Assembly (NCBI GenBank): GCA_012521395.1
Contig: JAAYML010000127.1
Coordinates: forward strand, 38,949-102,948
Reading direction: 5' to 3'
DNA: 64,000 nucleotides
Origin: Candidatus Epulonipiscium sp.
GTDB taxonomy: Bacteria > Bacillota > Clostridia > Lachnospirales > Defluviitaleaceae
Each line of letters begins with the position of its first letter. Position 1 is the stretch's first letter. Below the pieces are notes generated by a model. The model saw nothing but the letters and a program-made list of their open reading frames with translations, was not told the origin of the DNA and searched no databases. Shown here piece after piece: positions 20,288 to 30,868 of this stretch. The position numbers and the translations under genes were made by a program.

Positions 20288-22771
20288 TTAATAAATCATC
20301 AGCGGGTCAATATCCGTTTGAATTAATAGCTGGTTATTATCAAACTTTTTCTTATACTGGTCAATGCAATAAAAAGCATATTGCATTAATAGATTCCTGT
20401 CATTACATTTAATAATGATCCGCCACCTGTATTTATTTTTTATTTTAGAAATCATGGCAGGTACAGGTCCATATAATTTAAAATTCCCTTTCCTGTTATA
20501 ATATTTCATTATCTCCATCAGTTTGTAAGCAGATTGGATGACCTCTTTTTCATTGGAAGCAACCAATAAAACCGTAAAGATATGAGTAAAAGGTGGATAA
20601 TCCAGTTCTTTTCTAATGCTGATTTCCTGATTATAAAAAGTCAGAAAGTCGTGATTTTTAGCCGCTACGATACTATAATGCTCCGGATCATAGGTCTGGA
20701 CAATGACTTTTCCTGGTAAATCACCTCTGCCTGCTCTTCCACTTACCTGAGTCAGAAGCTGAAAAGTCCTTTCAGACGAACGAAAATCCTGAATATGAAG
20801 TGTTAAATCAGCTGCTAAAATACCTACCAAAGTCACATTGGGAAAATCATGACCTTTCGCTACCATTTGAGTACCAATTAAAATATCTGCCTTTTGAGTT
20901 CTAAATTGCTCAATGATTTTTTCATATCCATATTTTCCTTTAGTTGTATCCAAATCCATTCTCAAAACTGAAGCTTCAGGAAATAATTTTTTGACTTCAT
21001 TTTCTACCCTTTCTGTTCCCACTCCAAAATACCTAATGTGCTTTGAGCCACATTGGGGACAAACAGAAGGGCTTAATATCCTGTCACCGCAATAATGACA
21101 AACCAAAGAATGGTTATAGGCATGATAGGTATAAGAAATACTGCAACTTTTGCATTTTAATACATATCCACATTTTCTGCAAGAAACAAAATTAGAAAAG
21201 CCTCTCCTGTTTAAAAATAAAATAATTTGTTCTTTATTCTTAAGTTTTTTTCCCATCTCTTCTTTAAGATAATTGCTAAAAATTGAGCGGTTGCCTTCTT
21301 CTAACTCATTTCTCATGTCGACAATTTCTACTTGAGGAAGGCTACTATTATTCGCTCTATAAGTCAATTCCAATAAGTCTCTTATCCCTGTTTTTGCTCC
21401 ATAATAAGCTTCCAGGGAAGGCGTTGCTGAAGCAATTAAGCATACCGCTCCAGTCAATTCACATCTTTTTTCTGCTACTTCTCTGGCATGATATTTGGGA
21501 GCAAATTCTGATTTATAGGTGTTTTCATGCTCTTCATCAATAATAATTAATTTTAAAGAAGAAAAAGGCGTAAAAACTGCCGATCTGGGACCAATCATAA
21601 CAGAAACTTCCCCATCTCTTGCCCTTTTCCACTGATCATATCTTTCTGCCAGAGAAAGTTTACTGTGGGTCACAGCCACTTTTTCACCAAAGCGGCTTTT
21701 AAATCTCTGAACTGTTTGTGGGGTTAAAGATATTTCAGGAATCAGGACAATCGCCTGACCCTCTCTTTTTATGACTTCTTCAATCAGTTGGAGATAGACT
21801 TCTGTCTTTCCACTTCCTGTAATACCATGGAGAAGAATTTTTCCTCCTTTTAGGCTGTCTATTTTATTTAATACATATCTTATCACATTTGCCTGCTCAA
21901 AAGTAGGTGTAAAAGCTTCTGTTTTCTCATTATATAAGTGTCTGTATGAATCCCTGCTGACCTCTATTTCTTCAATTTCAATGATATCTTTTTTTAACAG
22001 GGCATTAATTGAAGGACTGGATACTTCTAATATTTTTTTCATTTCATTAAGAGGGATGGTCTCATTCATCATTAAAAATTCGATTATTCTACATTGCGCC
22101 CTGTAATTTTTTTTGGACTGATATTCCATCAGGATATTTTCCAATTGCTCCATGGTCATTTCTTTATGAAGAGATACGTATTTTATAACACACTTATAAT
22201 CTTTTATAAGTTCTTTCTCTCGAACTTCAAGCAGTTTTTCATCTCTTAACTTTTTTAGTTCTTTTTTAATTTGTCCTCCAAATAAATCCAATAAATCTTC
22301 CATAAGAACATAGCTGTCTTTATTCAATAAATATAAAAGGATTTCTTTTTCTTTTTCTGTTCGTTTTTCCAACTCTAAAACTTCCGGGTTCTTAAAATCC
22401 GGATTAAGTCTGACAAAAGTCTGTGCCTTTATTTTTAGCCCAGAAGGGAGAATACAGCGCAGGCAATCTACCATATTAGCACCATAATATTCCCGCATCC
22501 ATTTGGCCAAAGCAAGCATATGATCATTAAACAAAGGACTCTTATCTACAATGGAATAAAGTTCTTTTAATTTATCTGTTTCTATAGAACTGTTTTCACA
22601 AAAACCAATAATGTAGCCTTCTATTTTTTTGTTGCTCTTTCCAAAAGGTACAAGAACCCTCACCCCTATTTGAGCTTTTGATTCTAATTCTTTCGGTACA
22701 ATATAATGAAAAATCTTATCCAGTTTTTCATGAGATATGCCTACAATTACTTCTGCAATCATTTTTTCCAC
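20288..22771 (-). CDS. priA: Primosomal protein N' (PriA helicase)
   Basis: GITGSGKTEVYLQ, DEEHENTYK, CRKCGY/CKSC zinc motifs. Confidence 0.97.
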   Translation of the reverse strand: MEKMIAEVIVGISHEKLDKIFHYIVPKELESKAQIGVRVLVPFGKSNKKIEGYIIGFCENSSIETDKLKELYSIVDKSPLFNDHMLALAKWMREYYGANMVDCLRCILPSGLKIKAQTFVRLNPDFKNPEVLELEKRTEKEKEILLYLLNKDSYVLMEDLLDLFGGQIKKELKKLRDEKLLEVREKELIKDYKCVIKYVSLHKEMTMEQLENILMEYQSKKNYRAQCRIIEFLMMNETIPLNEMKKILEVSSPSINALLKKDIIEIEEIEVSRDSYRHLYNEKTEAFTPTFEQANVIRYVLNKIDSLKGGKILLHGITGSGKTEVYLQLIEEVIKREGQAIVLIPEISLTPQTVQRFKSRFGEKVAVTHSKLSLAERYDQWKRARDGEVSVMIGPRSAVFTPFSSLKLIIIDEEHENTYKSEFAPKYHAREVAEKRCELTGAVCLIASATPSLEAYYGAKTGIRDLLELTYRANNSSLPQVEIVDMRNELEEGNRSIFSNYLKEEMGKKLKNKEQIILFLNRRGFSNFVSCRKCGYVLKCKSCSISYTYHAYNHSLVCHYCGDRILSPSVCPQCGSKHIRYFGVGTERVENEVKKLFPEASVLRMDLDTTKGKYGYEKIIEQFRTQKADILIGTQMVAKGHDFPNVTLVGILAADLTLHIQDFRSSERTFQLLTQVSGRAGRGDLPGKVIVQTYDPEHYSIVAAKNHDFLTFYNQEISIRKELDYPPFTHIFTVLLVASNEKEVIQSAYKLMEIMKYYNRKGNFKLYGPVPAMISKIKNKYRWRIIIKCNDRNLLMQYAFYCIDQYKKKFDNNQLLIQTDIDPLMIY

Positions 22772-22774
22772 CCT

Positions 22775-23983
22775 TTAAATATGGTCCTGCTCCATCAACA
22801 AGTCTTTTATTTCATCTAAAATCATATTGGCTAACTCTTTTTTGCTCATTAAAGGCAGACTTTTTTCTTCTCCTGTTTTCTTAACAAGAGTTATTTTATT
22901 GGTATCATAGCCAAAGCCGACATTTTCCTGTGCAACATTATTAATACAAATCATGTCTAAATTTTTTTCTTCTAATTTCTTTTTTCCATATTCCAGTTCA
23001 TTATCAGTTTCAGCTGCAAAACCAACAAGAATTTGCTTCTTTTTTAATCTGCCTAATTCTTTTAGTATATCTTTATTTAATTTTAACTTTATGGTGAGTC
23101 CTTCTTTGTTCTTTTTTATTTTATGGTCTGATACAAATTCAGGAGTGTAATCACTGGGCGCCGCAGCCTTAATCAGAACATCGGCATTCTCATAATGCTT
23201 TATGACTTCCTGATACATTTCTTCTGTCGTTGTTACAAAAATGGTTTGACAACCACAAGGAGGCTTAATATGAGTAGGACCTGAAATCAAAATAACTTCC
23301 GCCCCTCTTTTTACAGCAGCTTCTGCAAGACTATAGCCCATTTTCCCAGAACTATGATTACTAATGTATCGGACAGGATCCAAAGCTTCTCTGGTAGGTC
23401 CTGCCGTAACAACGACTTTTTTACCTTTATAATCTTGGGGTTGCTGGTCTAAAAGCTCCAGGACTTTTTCAACAATAATATCTACATCAGCCAGTTTTCC
23501 TATACCTGTATCCCCGCAAGCCAAACGGCCTTCTGCCGGGCTTATAAAATGATATCCTAAATCCGATAGAGTTTGTATATTTCTTTGTACAATAACATTA
23601 TTATACATGGCAGTATTCATTGCTGGAGCAATGACTACCGGAGCTTTTGTTGCCATTACCGTTGTTGAAAGCATATCATCCGCAATCCCTGCCGCAATTT
23701 TTCCGATAATATTTGCCGTTGCAGGTGCAATTAAAAACAAGTCAGCTTTTTTAGCAAGAGAAATATGCTCAATATCCCAGGTAACAGGTTCCTTAAACAT
23801 ATCTGTTGCTACAGGCCTGTTCGTAAGGGACTGAAAAACTAAAGGTCTTACAAATTCTTGTGCAGACCTGGTCATAATCACATTCACTTCTATTCCTGAC
23901 TTAACCAGGCGGCTGGCAATTTCACAGGCTTTATAAGCAGCTATACCTCCTGTTACTCCCAGAACAACGGTTTTATTCATCAT
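22775..23983 (-). CDS. coaBC: CoaBC bifunctional phosphopantothenoylcysteine decarboxylase/synthase
   Basis: GVTGGIAAYKA; APAMNTAMYNN; VVTAGPTREALDPVRYISNHSSGKMG. Confidence 0.97.
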   Translation of the reverse strand: MMNKTVVLGVTGGIAAYKACEIASRLVKSGIEVNVIMTRSAQEFVRPLVFQSLTNRPVATDMFKEPVTWDIEHISLAKKADLFLIAPATANIIGKIAAGIADDMLSTTVMATKAPVVIAPAMNTAMYNNVIVQRNIQTLSDLGYHFISPAEGRLACGDTGIGKLADVDIIVEKVLELLDQQPQDYKGKKVVVTAGPTREALDPVRYISNHSSGKMGYSLAEAAVKRGAEVILISGPTHIKPPCGCQTIFVTTTEEMYQEVIKHYENADVLIKAAAPSDYTPEFVSDHKIKKNKEGLTIKLKLNKDILKELGRLKKKQILVGFAAETDNELEYGKKKLEEKNLDMICINNVAQENVGFGYDTNKITLVKKTGEEKSLPLMSKKELANMILDEIKDLLMEQDHI

Positions 23984-24045
23984 TTAATTTCTTCCCTTCT
24001 TTAGCAAATAGTATTTATATATGGTTCTTTGCTCTAGTATAATAA

Positions 24046-24064
24046 AATCGCCCAAAGGGCGATT
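24046..24064 (-). terminator. Hairpin downstream of rpoZ
   Basis: AATCGCCC-AAA-GGGCGATT; T-rich on minus strand. Confidence 0.6.
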
Positions 24065-24082
24065 GCAAAAAATTATCTCTGA

Positions 24083-24400
24083 TTAATTATCTTCATTGTC
24101 ACTAGCCTTCACATCTTCCTCAAATACTTCTTCTATTTCTTCAACATTATGGCCTGTTTTACTTTCATTATATTTAATAATGGTCTTTCCCTGGTAAAGC
24201 TCTTCTACAGCAACCGATACGGGTTTATTAGATTTAGATTCTACCCTTGGATCCCCTTTATCTACAATTTCGCGGGCTCTTTTGGCAGTCGCTATAACAA
24301 TGGAATAGCGGCTCGTAATAATCGGTTTTTCCTCATCAGAACTTTTCTCATTTAATTTTTCTATTAAATCTGAATATGAAGGTTTAAGCACAATCATCAC
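24083..24400 (-). CDS. rpoZ: RNA polymerase omega subunit
   Basis: SRYSIVIATAKRAREI; PVSVAVEELYQGK; next to gmk. Confidence 0.93.
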   Translation of the reverse strand: MMIVLKPSYSDLIEKLNEKSSDEEKPIITSRYSIVIATAKRAREIVDKGDPRVESKSNKPVSVAVEELYQGKTIIKYNESKTGHNVEEIEEVFEEDVKASDNEDN

Positions 24401-25005
24401 TCCTCTTTAAATTTTTCAATTAAAGACATCCTTTTATTCACCTTTAAATGTTCAGCCTTAATAATCGTATTGATATCCATGACAGCCTGTTCAATGCAGT
24501 CATTGATGACCAGATAATCGTAGTCATTTATAAATTCTAATTCTTCCAGGGCACGTCTAAGCCTTTTTTCAATGATTTCACTGCTTTCCGTTCCCCGATT
24601 AATCAGTCTGTTCTTTAGTTCTTTTAAACTCGGAGGAACAATAAAAATCAAAACAGCTTCGGGATAAAGTTTTTTAACCTGCAATGCCCCCTGGACTTCT
24701 ATTTCTAATATAACATCTTTACCTTCGTTCATCTTACTTTCTACATAAAATTTGGGTGTACCATAATAATTATCACAAAACTCAGCCCATTCAACTAATT
24801 CTCTCTTTTCAATCATATCCATAAATTCTTCTTTGCTTTTAAAGAAATAGTGAATCCCTTCTTCTTCTCCTAATCTGGGTTTTCGTGTCGTGGCTGAAAT
24901 AGAAAGGGCATACTGCTCATTTTTTATTAATTCACTGACGATGGTGCCTTTCCCTGAACCAGAAGGGCCCGAGACAACTACGATGATTCCTTTAGTATTA
25001 TTCAT
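24397..25005 (-). CDS. gmk: Guanylate kinase
   Basis: VVSGPSGSGKGTIV; SATTRKPR. Confidence 0.97.
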   Translation of the reverse strand: MNNTKGIIVVVSGPSGSGKGTIVSELIKNEQYALSISATTRKPRLGEEEGIHYFFKSKEEFMDMIEKRELVEWAEFCDNYYGTPKFYVESKMNEGKDVILEIEVQGALQVKKLYPEAVLIFIVPPSLKELKNRLINRGTESSEIIEKRLRRALEELEFINDYDYLVINDCIEQAVMDINTIIKAEHLKVNKRMSLIEKFKEE

Positions 25006-25020
25006 GATTTATCACCTATA

Positions 25021-25296
25021 TTATTCATCTATTTCAGTATTAAGACTATCCTGATTTTTAGAAGTCAGCCGGTTGGCAACAGTCTCTGGCTGTACGGCAG
25101 ATAAAATCACATGATCACTATCCATAATAATCACGGCCCTTGTTCTTCTGCCGTAAGTCGCATCGATTAACATTCCACGGTCTCTTGCTTCCTGAATGAT
25201 TCTCTTAATGGGGGCAGATTCCGGGCTTACTATGGAGATGATTCGATTAGCAGAAACAATGTTCCCAAATCCGATGTTAATTAATTTTATACCCAT
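25021..25296 (-). CDS. remA: RemA family extracellular matrix regulator (DUF370)
   Basis: [32 protein letters not shown]; gmk-remA-yicC synteny. Confidence 0.95.
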   Translation of the reverse strand: MGIKLINIGFGNIVSANRIISIVSPESAPIKRIIQEARDRGMLIDATYGRRTRAVIIMDSDHVILSAVQPETVANRLTSKNQDSLNTEIDE

Positions 25297-25316
25297 ATTA
25301 ACCTCCTAAACAATCT

Positions 25317-26204
25317 TTACTCGAGATTTTGAATTTGTTCCCTAATTTTTTCTATTTCACTTTTTAATTCTATCACACTCTGACTAATTTGAAGGTCATT
25401 GGCTTTAGAGCCTATGGTATTGACTTCCCGGTTCATTTCCTGTACTAAAAAATCTAATTTGCGTCCAACGATTTCTTCATGATTTAAGATATTTCTAAAT
25501 TGATTAATATGACTTTCTAGACGGACAATTTCTTCGTCGATACTACAGTGGTCAGCAAAAATTGCTATCTCCATAGCAAGCCGGTTCTCATCGATGGAAT
25601 GATCCGGTAAAAGCTCCTGCAATCTTTTTTCTAATTTATTTTTATATTCCTCTGCCAGATTTGGGCTTCTTTCCTTAATTTTAGCCAAATAATTTTCACA
25701 AACTTTTAATTTAGCCAATAAATCCTCTTTTAAATTTTCTCCTTCTTTTTCTCTCATGGCAAGAAAATCATTAAAAGCTTCTTTTAAAGCTTCCTCTAAC
25801 AACTGCCATAAAATATCTTTATCGTCTTCTTTTTTATTAACGATAATGACCTCAGGAAATCTTGCTAATAAAGATACCGATATATCATCAATCACAGTGC
25901 TTTTATTTTTAATTATATTAAGTTGTTCTAAATAGGCATCCAATAAGTTTTCATTTAAGTAAACCTCAAAATCATCTTTTGAAGTCGTTTCAAAAGAAAC
26001 AAAGACATCTATTTTACCCCTTGAAACCCTTTCTTTTATAAAGGTTCTTATTTTGTCTTCAAGATAATTTAAAGTCCTTGGAAGCCGTACATTAATATCA
26101 TTATATCTATGATTAACAGAACGAATTTCAACCGTAAACTTTCTGTCATCCGAAATAAGCTTCCCCTGACCGTATCCAGTCATGCTACGAATCATTTTAT
26201 TCAC
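25317..26204 (-). CDS. YicC family endoribonuclease-like protein
   Basis: MIRSMTGYGQGKL; EEIVRLESHINQF; EMNREVNTIGSKA. Confidence 0.94.
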   Translation of the reverse strand: MNKMIRSMTGYGQGKLISDDRKFTVEIRSVNHRYNDINVRLPRTLNYLEDKIRTFIKERVSRGKIDVFVSFETTSKDDFEVYLNENLLDAYLEQLNIIKNKSTVIDDISVSLLARFPEVIIVNKKEDDKDILWQLLEEALKEAFNDFLAMREKEGENLKEDLLAKLKVCENYLAKIKERSPNLAEEYKNKLEKRLQELLPDHSIDENRLAMEIAIFADHCSIDEEIVRLESHINQFRNILNHEEIVGRKLDFLVQEMNREVNTIGSKANDLQISQSVIELKSEIEKIREQIQNLE

Positions 26205-26377
26205 TCTTTCCTTTTTTTCCTTTGAATTTCTCTTATTTTTGTATTATATCGCAGCTTTTTGGCTAAGTCAATAAAAGAGACAGGGACAGTATACTTCCTT
26301 TTAAATCGTAAAGATAAATACTTTTAAAGCAAAAGACTTAATGGTATACTAATCTAAGACTAAAAGGAGGAATTTTT

Positions 26378-28144
26378 ATGGCATTAGACGGCCTTGTAAT
26401 TTCTAATATTGTTTACGAAATCAAAAAACTTATGCTGGCTGGCAAAATCGATAAAATTTATCAACCGGAATCGGATGAAATTATTCTTCAAATAAGAGGA
26501 AACGGGGCCAATTACCGCTTATTGCTGAATTCTAACAGCAATTACCCCAGAAGCCACATTACAAATATTCAAAGAAAAAATCCCTTAAGTCCTCCGATGT
26601 TTTGTATGCTTCTTCGAAAGCATTTAAGCGGAGGCAAATTAATCGATGTTGTTCAGCCAGATTTTGAAAGAATCATAGAATTTCATATTGAAAACATTAA
26701 TGAATTAGGTGACTTAACGGTTAAAAAGCTCATTATAGAAATCATGGGACGCCATAGCAATATTATCTTAACGGACGAAAAAAACTGTATCTTAGACAGT
26801 GTGATCCGGGTTTCAAAGGATAAAAGTTCTGTCAGAGAAGTATTACCAGGAAAAATCTATCAAAGGCCACCATCTCAGGATAAAATAAATCCTTTAAGCC
26901 TTGAAGAAGCTGACTTTGTAACACAGCTTAAAGGCAATAAAGGTACAAAACTGCAACAAACCATTTACAAAACTTTTACTGGCATCAGTCCTCTTGTTGC
27001 TTCAGAAATATGTCACAGGGCTAATATCGATGCTTCTGCTTACTTAGAAGAATTAAGAGACGAAGATTTAAAACGGCTATCTAAAGTCATGAATGGGATT
27101 TTTAAACAAGTAAAAGCTAATCTTTTTCAGCCTCAAATTATTTATGATCCCCATACTGGTGAGCCTGTTGAGTTTTCTTCTATTGATTTAAGCCAATTTA
27201 CAGGCTATGCAAAAAAATATTATGACTCTGTTTCAGAAGCCATTGAAGATTATTATAAGGTAAAAGACAGGCTTTCCAGAATCAAAGAAAAGTCAAGGAA
27301 CATTCATAAAATCATTCAAAACAACCTGGAAAGATGCTATAAGAAAAAAGAGATTCAGATCCGCCAGTTACAGGAAGTATCAGACTGTGATTATTTAAGG
27401 GTTTTTGGAGAACTGATTACTTCTAATATATACTCTATTTCAAAAGGAATGACCTCATTCACTACCGTAAATTTTTATGATGAAAATATGACAGAACTAA
27501 CCATTCCCTTAGACCCTGTTTTAACACCAGCTCAAAATGCCCAGTATTATTTTAATAAATACAATAAGGCAAAAAGGACGAAAAATGCCGTCCAAGAGCA
27601 GCTTAAACGGGTAAATGAAGAAATCAGCTATCTGGAATCCTTGCTTTCTTCCTTAGAAGCTTCTACAGATATTGAAGATATTGAGGATATCAAAAAAGAA
27701 TTACAAGAAGAAGGCTATATTAAAAATAAAAAAGGAAAAAGTTCTAATGAAAAAGTAAAATCAAAACCCCTGCATTTTAAATCTGCCAAAGGCTTTGATA
27801 TTTACGTTGGAAAAAACAACCGTCAAAATGATGAATTAACTCTGCATTCTGCTCCTACGGATTTATGGCTCCACACAAAAGACATTCCTGGTTCCCACGT
27901 GATTATAAAAACAGAAAATAAAGAAGTACCAGAGGAAACCCTCCTTCTGGCTGCCCATCTTGCCGCATATTATAGTAAAGCAAGAAACTCCAGTAATGTT
28001 CCTGTAGACTATACCTTAAGAAAAAACGTTAAAAAACCCAGAGGTGCTAAGCCTGGAATGGTCATCTATGAAAATCAAAAAACCCTTTATATCACCCCCG
28101 ATGAAATAAAAATTAAACAATTGATTTCAAAGTCAATACAATAA
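26378..28144 (+). CDS. rqcH: RqcH / NFACT family ribosome quality control protein
   Basis: MALDGLVISNIVYEIK; DLWLHTKDIPGSHVII NFACT-R motif. Confidence 0.94.
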   Translation: MALDGLVISNIVYEIKKLMLAGKIDKIYQPESDEIILQIRGNGANYRLLLNSNSNYPRSHITNIQRKNPLSPPMFCMLLRKHLSGGKLIDVVQPDFERIIEFHIENINELGDLTVKKLIIEIMGRHSNIILTDEKNCILDSVIRVSKDKSSVREVLPGKIYQRPPSQDKINPLSLEEADFVTQLKGNKGTKLQQTIYKTFTGISPLVASEICHRANIDASAYLEELRDEDLKRLSKVMNGIFKQVKANLFQPQIIYDPHTGEPVEFSSIDLSQFTGYAKKYYDSVSEAIEDYYKVKDRLSRIKEKSRNIHKIIQNNLERCYKKKEIQIRQLQEVSDCDYLRVFGELITSNIYSISKGMTSFTTVNFYDENMTELTIPLDPVLTPAQNAQYYFNKYNKAKRTKNAVQEQLKRVNEEISYLESLLSSLEASTDIEDIEDIKKELQEEGYIKNKKGKSSNEKVKSKPLHFKSAKGFDIYVGKNNRQNDELTLHSAPTDLWLHTKDIPGSHVIIKTENKEVPEETLLLAAHLAAYYSKARNSSNVPVDYTLRKNVKKPRGAKPGMVIYENQKTLYITPDEIKIKQLISKSIQ

Positions 28145-28165
28145 AGGCTGGTAAAAACCAGCCTT
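28144..28165. terminator. Hairpin between convergent rqcH and MraY-like gene
   Basis: AAGGCTGGT...ACCAGCCTT. Confidence 0.55.
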
Positions 28166-28982
28166 ATTGTATTTTATCCCTTCCAAGATTATCTAAATAG
28201 TGTAGAAAAGGAACTTTAAGAATGATTTCAGAAAGGGATTTTTTTTCTGCAATTAAATGAAGAAAAAGAAATAATCCAATACTAAGCATTTTATAATAAG
28301 GCGTTAAGGAAATCACGGCAGTAAAACCCAGACTATAGCCCAATATATTAGCGCCTATATCCCCCAACATGTACTGTTCTTTCAAATCCCCCTTCCATAT
28401 AGGAAAACTACTGCCTATCAGTAAAAAAGTCAAATACTTGTCAGAAAAATCCCCAATCAGCCAAATTATAGCACTCATTAAGAAAAATACCTTTAAAGCC
28501 CTTCCTGGTCTTAAATCAAATAAATTGATGATATTTATAGAAAAAAGAATCAACAATAAGTTAAGAATTAAATCGCTTAAAGTCCCTGATAATAAAAAGG
28601 CTATATAAAAAGCTGCAAAAATTCCCGCTAATGCCTTTATTGCACCAGCTGATAACTCTCCTTTAAATAATTTCCTTAAGTGTCCTTTTAATCCTTTTAC
28701 CTCTTTTTCATCAATACTGTCATCCAGAATACCAGCAAATGCAATGAGCGAAAGACCAAATAAAAAAAGATAATAGATAAAAGCCTGCTCAGTAAAAAAA
28801 ATAATAAAATAAGCAGCAATCAGGGTTGAAAAAAATAATAAGATACCCATTCCTACAGGAACTTTTTTATTTCTGTAATTAACTTTTTTAAAATTATATT
28901 TTATTAAAAAATCTAATATAATATCTCTCCAAAAAAAAGAGCTCAAAAAACCTATAAGTCCTCCAATCAAATAAAAAATCAT
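28164..28982 (-). CDS. MraY/WecA-like polyprenyl-phosphate glycosyl-1-P transferase family membrane protein
   Basis: Polytopic; ILDDSID, NLFDLRPGRALK, MLGDIGANILGYSLG motifs. Confidence 0.8.
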   Translation of the reverse strand: MIFYLIGGLIGFLSSFFWRDIILDFLIKYNFKKVNYRNKKVPVGMGILLFFSTLIAAYFIIFFTEQAFIYYLFLFGLSLIAFAGILDDSIDEKEVKGLKGHLRKLFKGELSAGAIKALAGIFAAFYIAFLLSGTLSDLILNLLLILFSINIINLFDLRPGRALKVFFLMSAIIWLIGDFSDKYLTFLLIGSSFPIWKGDLKEQYMLGDIGANILGYSLGFTAVISLTPYYKMLSIGLFLFLHLIAEKKSLSEIILKVPFLHYLDNLGRDKIQ

Positions 28983-28986
28983 AGCT

Positions 28987-29694
28987 TCACCATCGATTCC
29001 AGGGATTCTTATACTGAAAATATTTTTTTATTAATATCTGCAAAATTTGAATAAATTCTTTCCCTCTATGAATAAAACCTTTTAAATCTCTCTTACTTTC
29101 TCTGTGCCTCATAAAAACAGGAATTTCCCGCACTCGGAAACCATGATTTAAAAGATCAATAAGCATGCCCACTTCCACTGCAAAACCATCAGGAATTGCA
29201 ATATCTGCAAGAATCTCTTTTCTAAAAATCCGTTGTCCGCATATAGGATTTTTTATCTTTTGACCTGTCAAAAAATAAACGCCTTTTTGCGAAAGTTTCT
29301 TTACAAAACCAAAACCTCCCTTATGCAAAGGGGGAGGAAAATCAGCAATCACGAAATCTACACTCTTATCATCAATCGCTTTTAAAAGTTTTTTAATTTC
29401 CTTAGATGAATAGCCTAAATCCCCATCTAAAAAAACAATCACCGGGTATCTGGAAAGTTCCAGACCTTTTCTTAAGGCAGCCCCTTTCCCCCTGTTACGG
29501 GCTAAAGAATAATAATAAATAAAAGCGCTTTTGATTTCACAGACTTTCTTTTTCGTTTCGTCTACGGAACCATCGTCCACAACAATAATTTCCCCTAAGT
29601 TTTTTATATCCGCTTCTAAAAGTCCTTTTAATGTATCCTTTATAAAGTCTTCTTCATTGTAAACCGGAATAATTATGGATATCTTTTCATTCAA
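28987..29694 (-). CDS. Family 2 glycosyltransferase
   Basis: ISIIIPVYNEEDFIKDTL; VVDDGSVDET; FLDGDLGY. Confidence 0.92.
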   Translation of the reverse strand: MNEKISIIIPVYNEEDFIKDTLKGLLEADIKNLGEIIVVDDGSVDETKKKVCEIKSAFIYYYSLARNRGKGAALRKGLELSRYPVIVFLDGDLGYSSKEIKKLLKAIDDKSVDFVIADFPPPLHKGGFGFVKKLSQKGVYFLTGQKIKNPICGQRIFRKEILADIAIPDGFAVEVGMLIDLLNHGFRVREIPVFMRHRESKRDLKGFIHRGKEFIQILQILIKKYFQYKNPWNRW

Positions 29695-29709
29695 AAATAA
29701 TCACCATCT

Positions 29710-30744
29710 TTAAAAAAGCTTAAAAAATCCTTTTGCATCAATGAGTTTCGAACCTACTAAGATTCTGGTTAAAACAGTACTCGCCATACCTTTTCGGTTT
29801 TTTTCCAAAAAGTCGATTAAGTTATTATGACTTCCTACAATGACAATATAAGAAGCGTTCATATAATAACACATTAAAATTGCCCCATCTTCACTGGTAC
29901 CAAAGCAAGAGTATTTAGAATAAGGCAGACCAAGTTTTTTTATACGCGCCTCTCCAGGACAGATACCATTGTCGTAACTATGTAATACAATATTTTTGGC
30001 TTTTTTTAAACTTTCATCCGATACACTGTCCATATCACCAAAAATAATATCAGGAATATAATTTAGAAATGCCAGTCCGTCTGCTCCACCATCAACACCC
30101 AGCAAAACTGGCTGCTGTTTTTTAATAAAATTTTCTAGTCTCATTAAGTCTTCAATATAATATTCTCCCCTGGTTACAAGCAATACTGGCCGGTGGGCAA
30201 CAGGAATATTGATAGCAGGGAGTCTGGGAGGATGGAATAATTTACCTTTTTCTTTTTTCATATAATATAAGGTGTTATCAATAAAAGCAAACATTTCATT
30301 TTTAAGATTGTTCAAGGATTTTTTTTGAAATTGGTCACAATCCCGTTTACTAATAGATTTTAAAGGAACGGCAATTTCATTTTTATATAATAAATTATCT
30401 TTTATTTCAATTTTGTCATTTTCTTTAATATACTTAAAAATCGAATGGTCTATATTTTCATATAAGGGAATTTGATGCTCTAAAAGGATATAAGGCCCCC
30501 GATTAGGATATTTTCCTGAACTAAAAGAGGATTTATTGATGACTGCTTTAACTTTTTTAGAAGCTAATGCATAGGCACATACATAATCTAAATCTTCATG
30601 ATCGATAATCGCAATATCTTTAGGAGTCAGCCGGTGGATGAGTTTTTTAGTACTGCTGTCAATTTTGGCAACGCCTACTATACTCAATTTTTCACTCCTT
30701 TCAGCACAAACAAGCCTTTTCCTTTTATGATCAATCCTGCTCAT
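29710..30744 (-). CDS. SteA-like protein (thiamine-pyrophosphokinase-like fold)
   Basis: IAIIDHEDLDYVCAYAL; RPVLLVTRGEYYIEDL; GVDGGADGL...DIIFGDMDSVSD; no C-terminal TM segment; start uncertain. Confidence 0.75.
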   Translation of the reverse strand: MSRIDHKRKRLVCAERSEKLSIVGVAKIDSSTKKLIHRLTPKDIAIIDHEDLDYVCAYALASKKVKAVINKSSFSSGKYPNRGPYILLEHQIPLYENIDHSIFKYIKENDKIEIKDNLLYKNEIAVPLKSISKRDCDQFQKKSLNNLKNEMFAFIDNTLYYMKKEKGKLFHPPRLPAINIPVAHRPVLLVTRGEYYIEDLMRLENFIKKQQPVLLGVDGGADGLAFLNYIPDIIFGDMDSVSDESLKKAKNIVLHSYDNGICPGEARIKKLGLPYSKYSCFGTSEDGAILMCYYMNASYIVIVGSHNNLIDFLEKNRKGMASTVLTRILVGSKLIDAKGFFKLF

Positions 30745-30821
30745 TATCTCCCTACACTGAACATCTCAAACTACCTTATCTATAATTAGTATGGATGATT
30801 TTTCAATAAATATAACAAATA

Positions 30822-30860
30822 AAAAAGCTTCCTTACTTCGAATAAGTAAGAAAGCTTTTT
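30822..30860 (-). terminator. Intrinsic terminator of spo0A
   Basis: AAAAAGCTTCCTTACTT-cgaat-AAGTAAGAAAGCTTTTT (one mismatch). Confidence 0.75.
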
Positions 30861-30868
30861 ATAAAATA

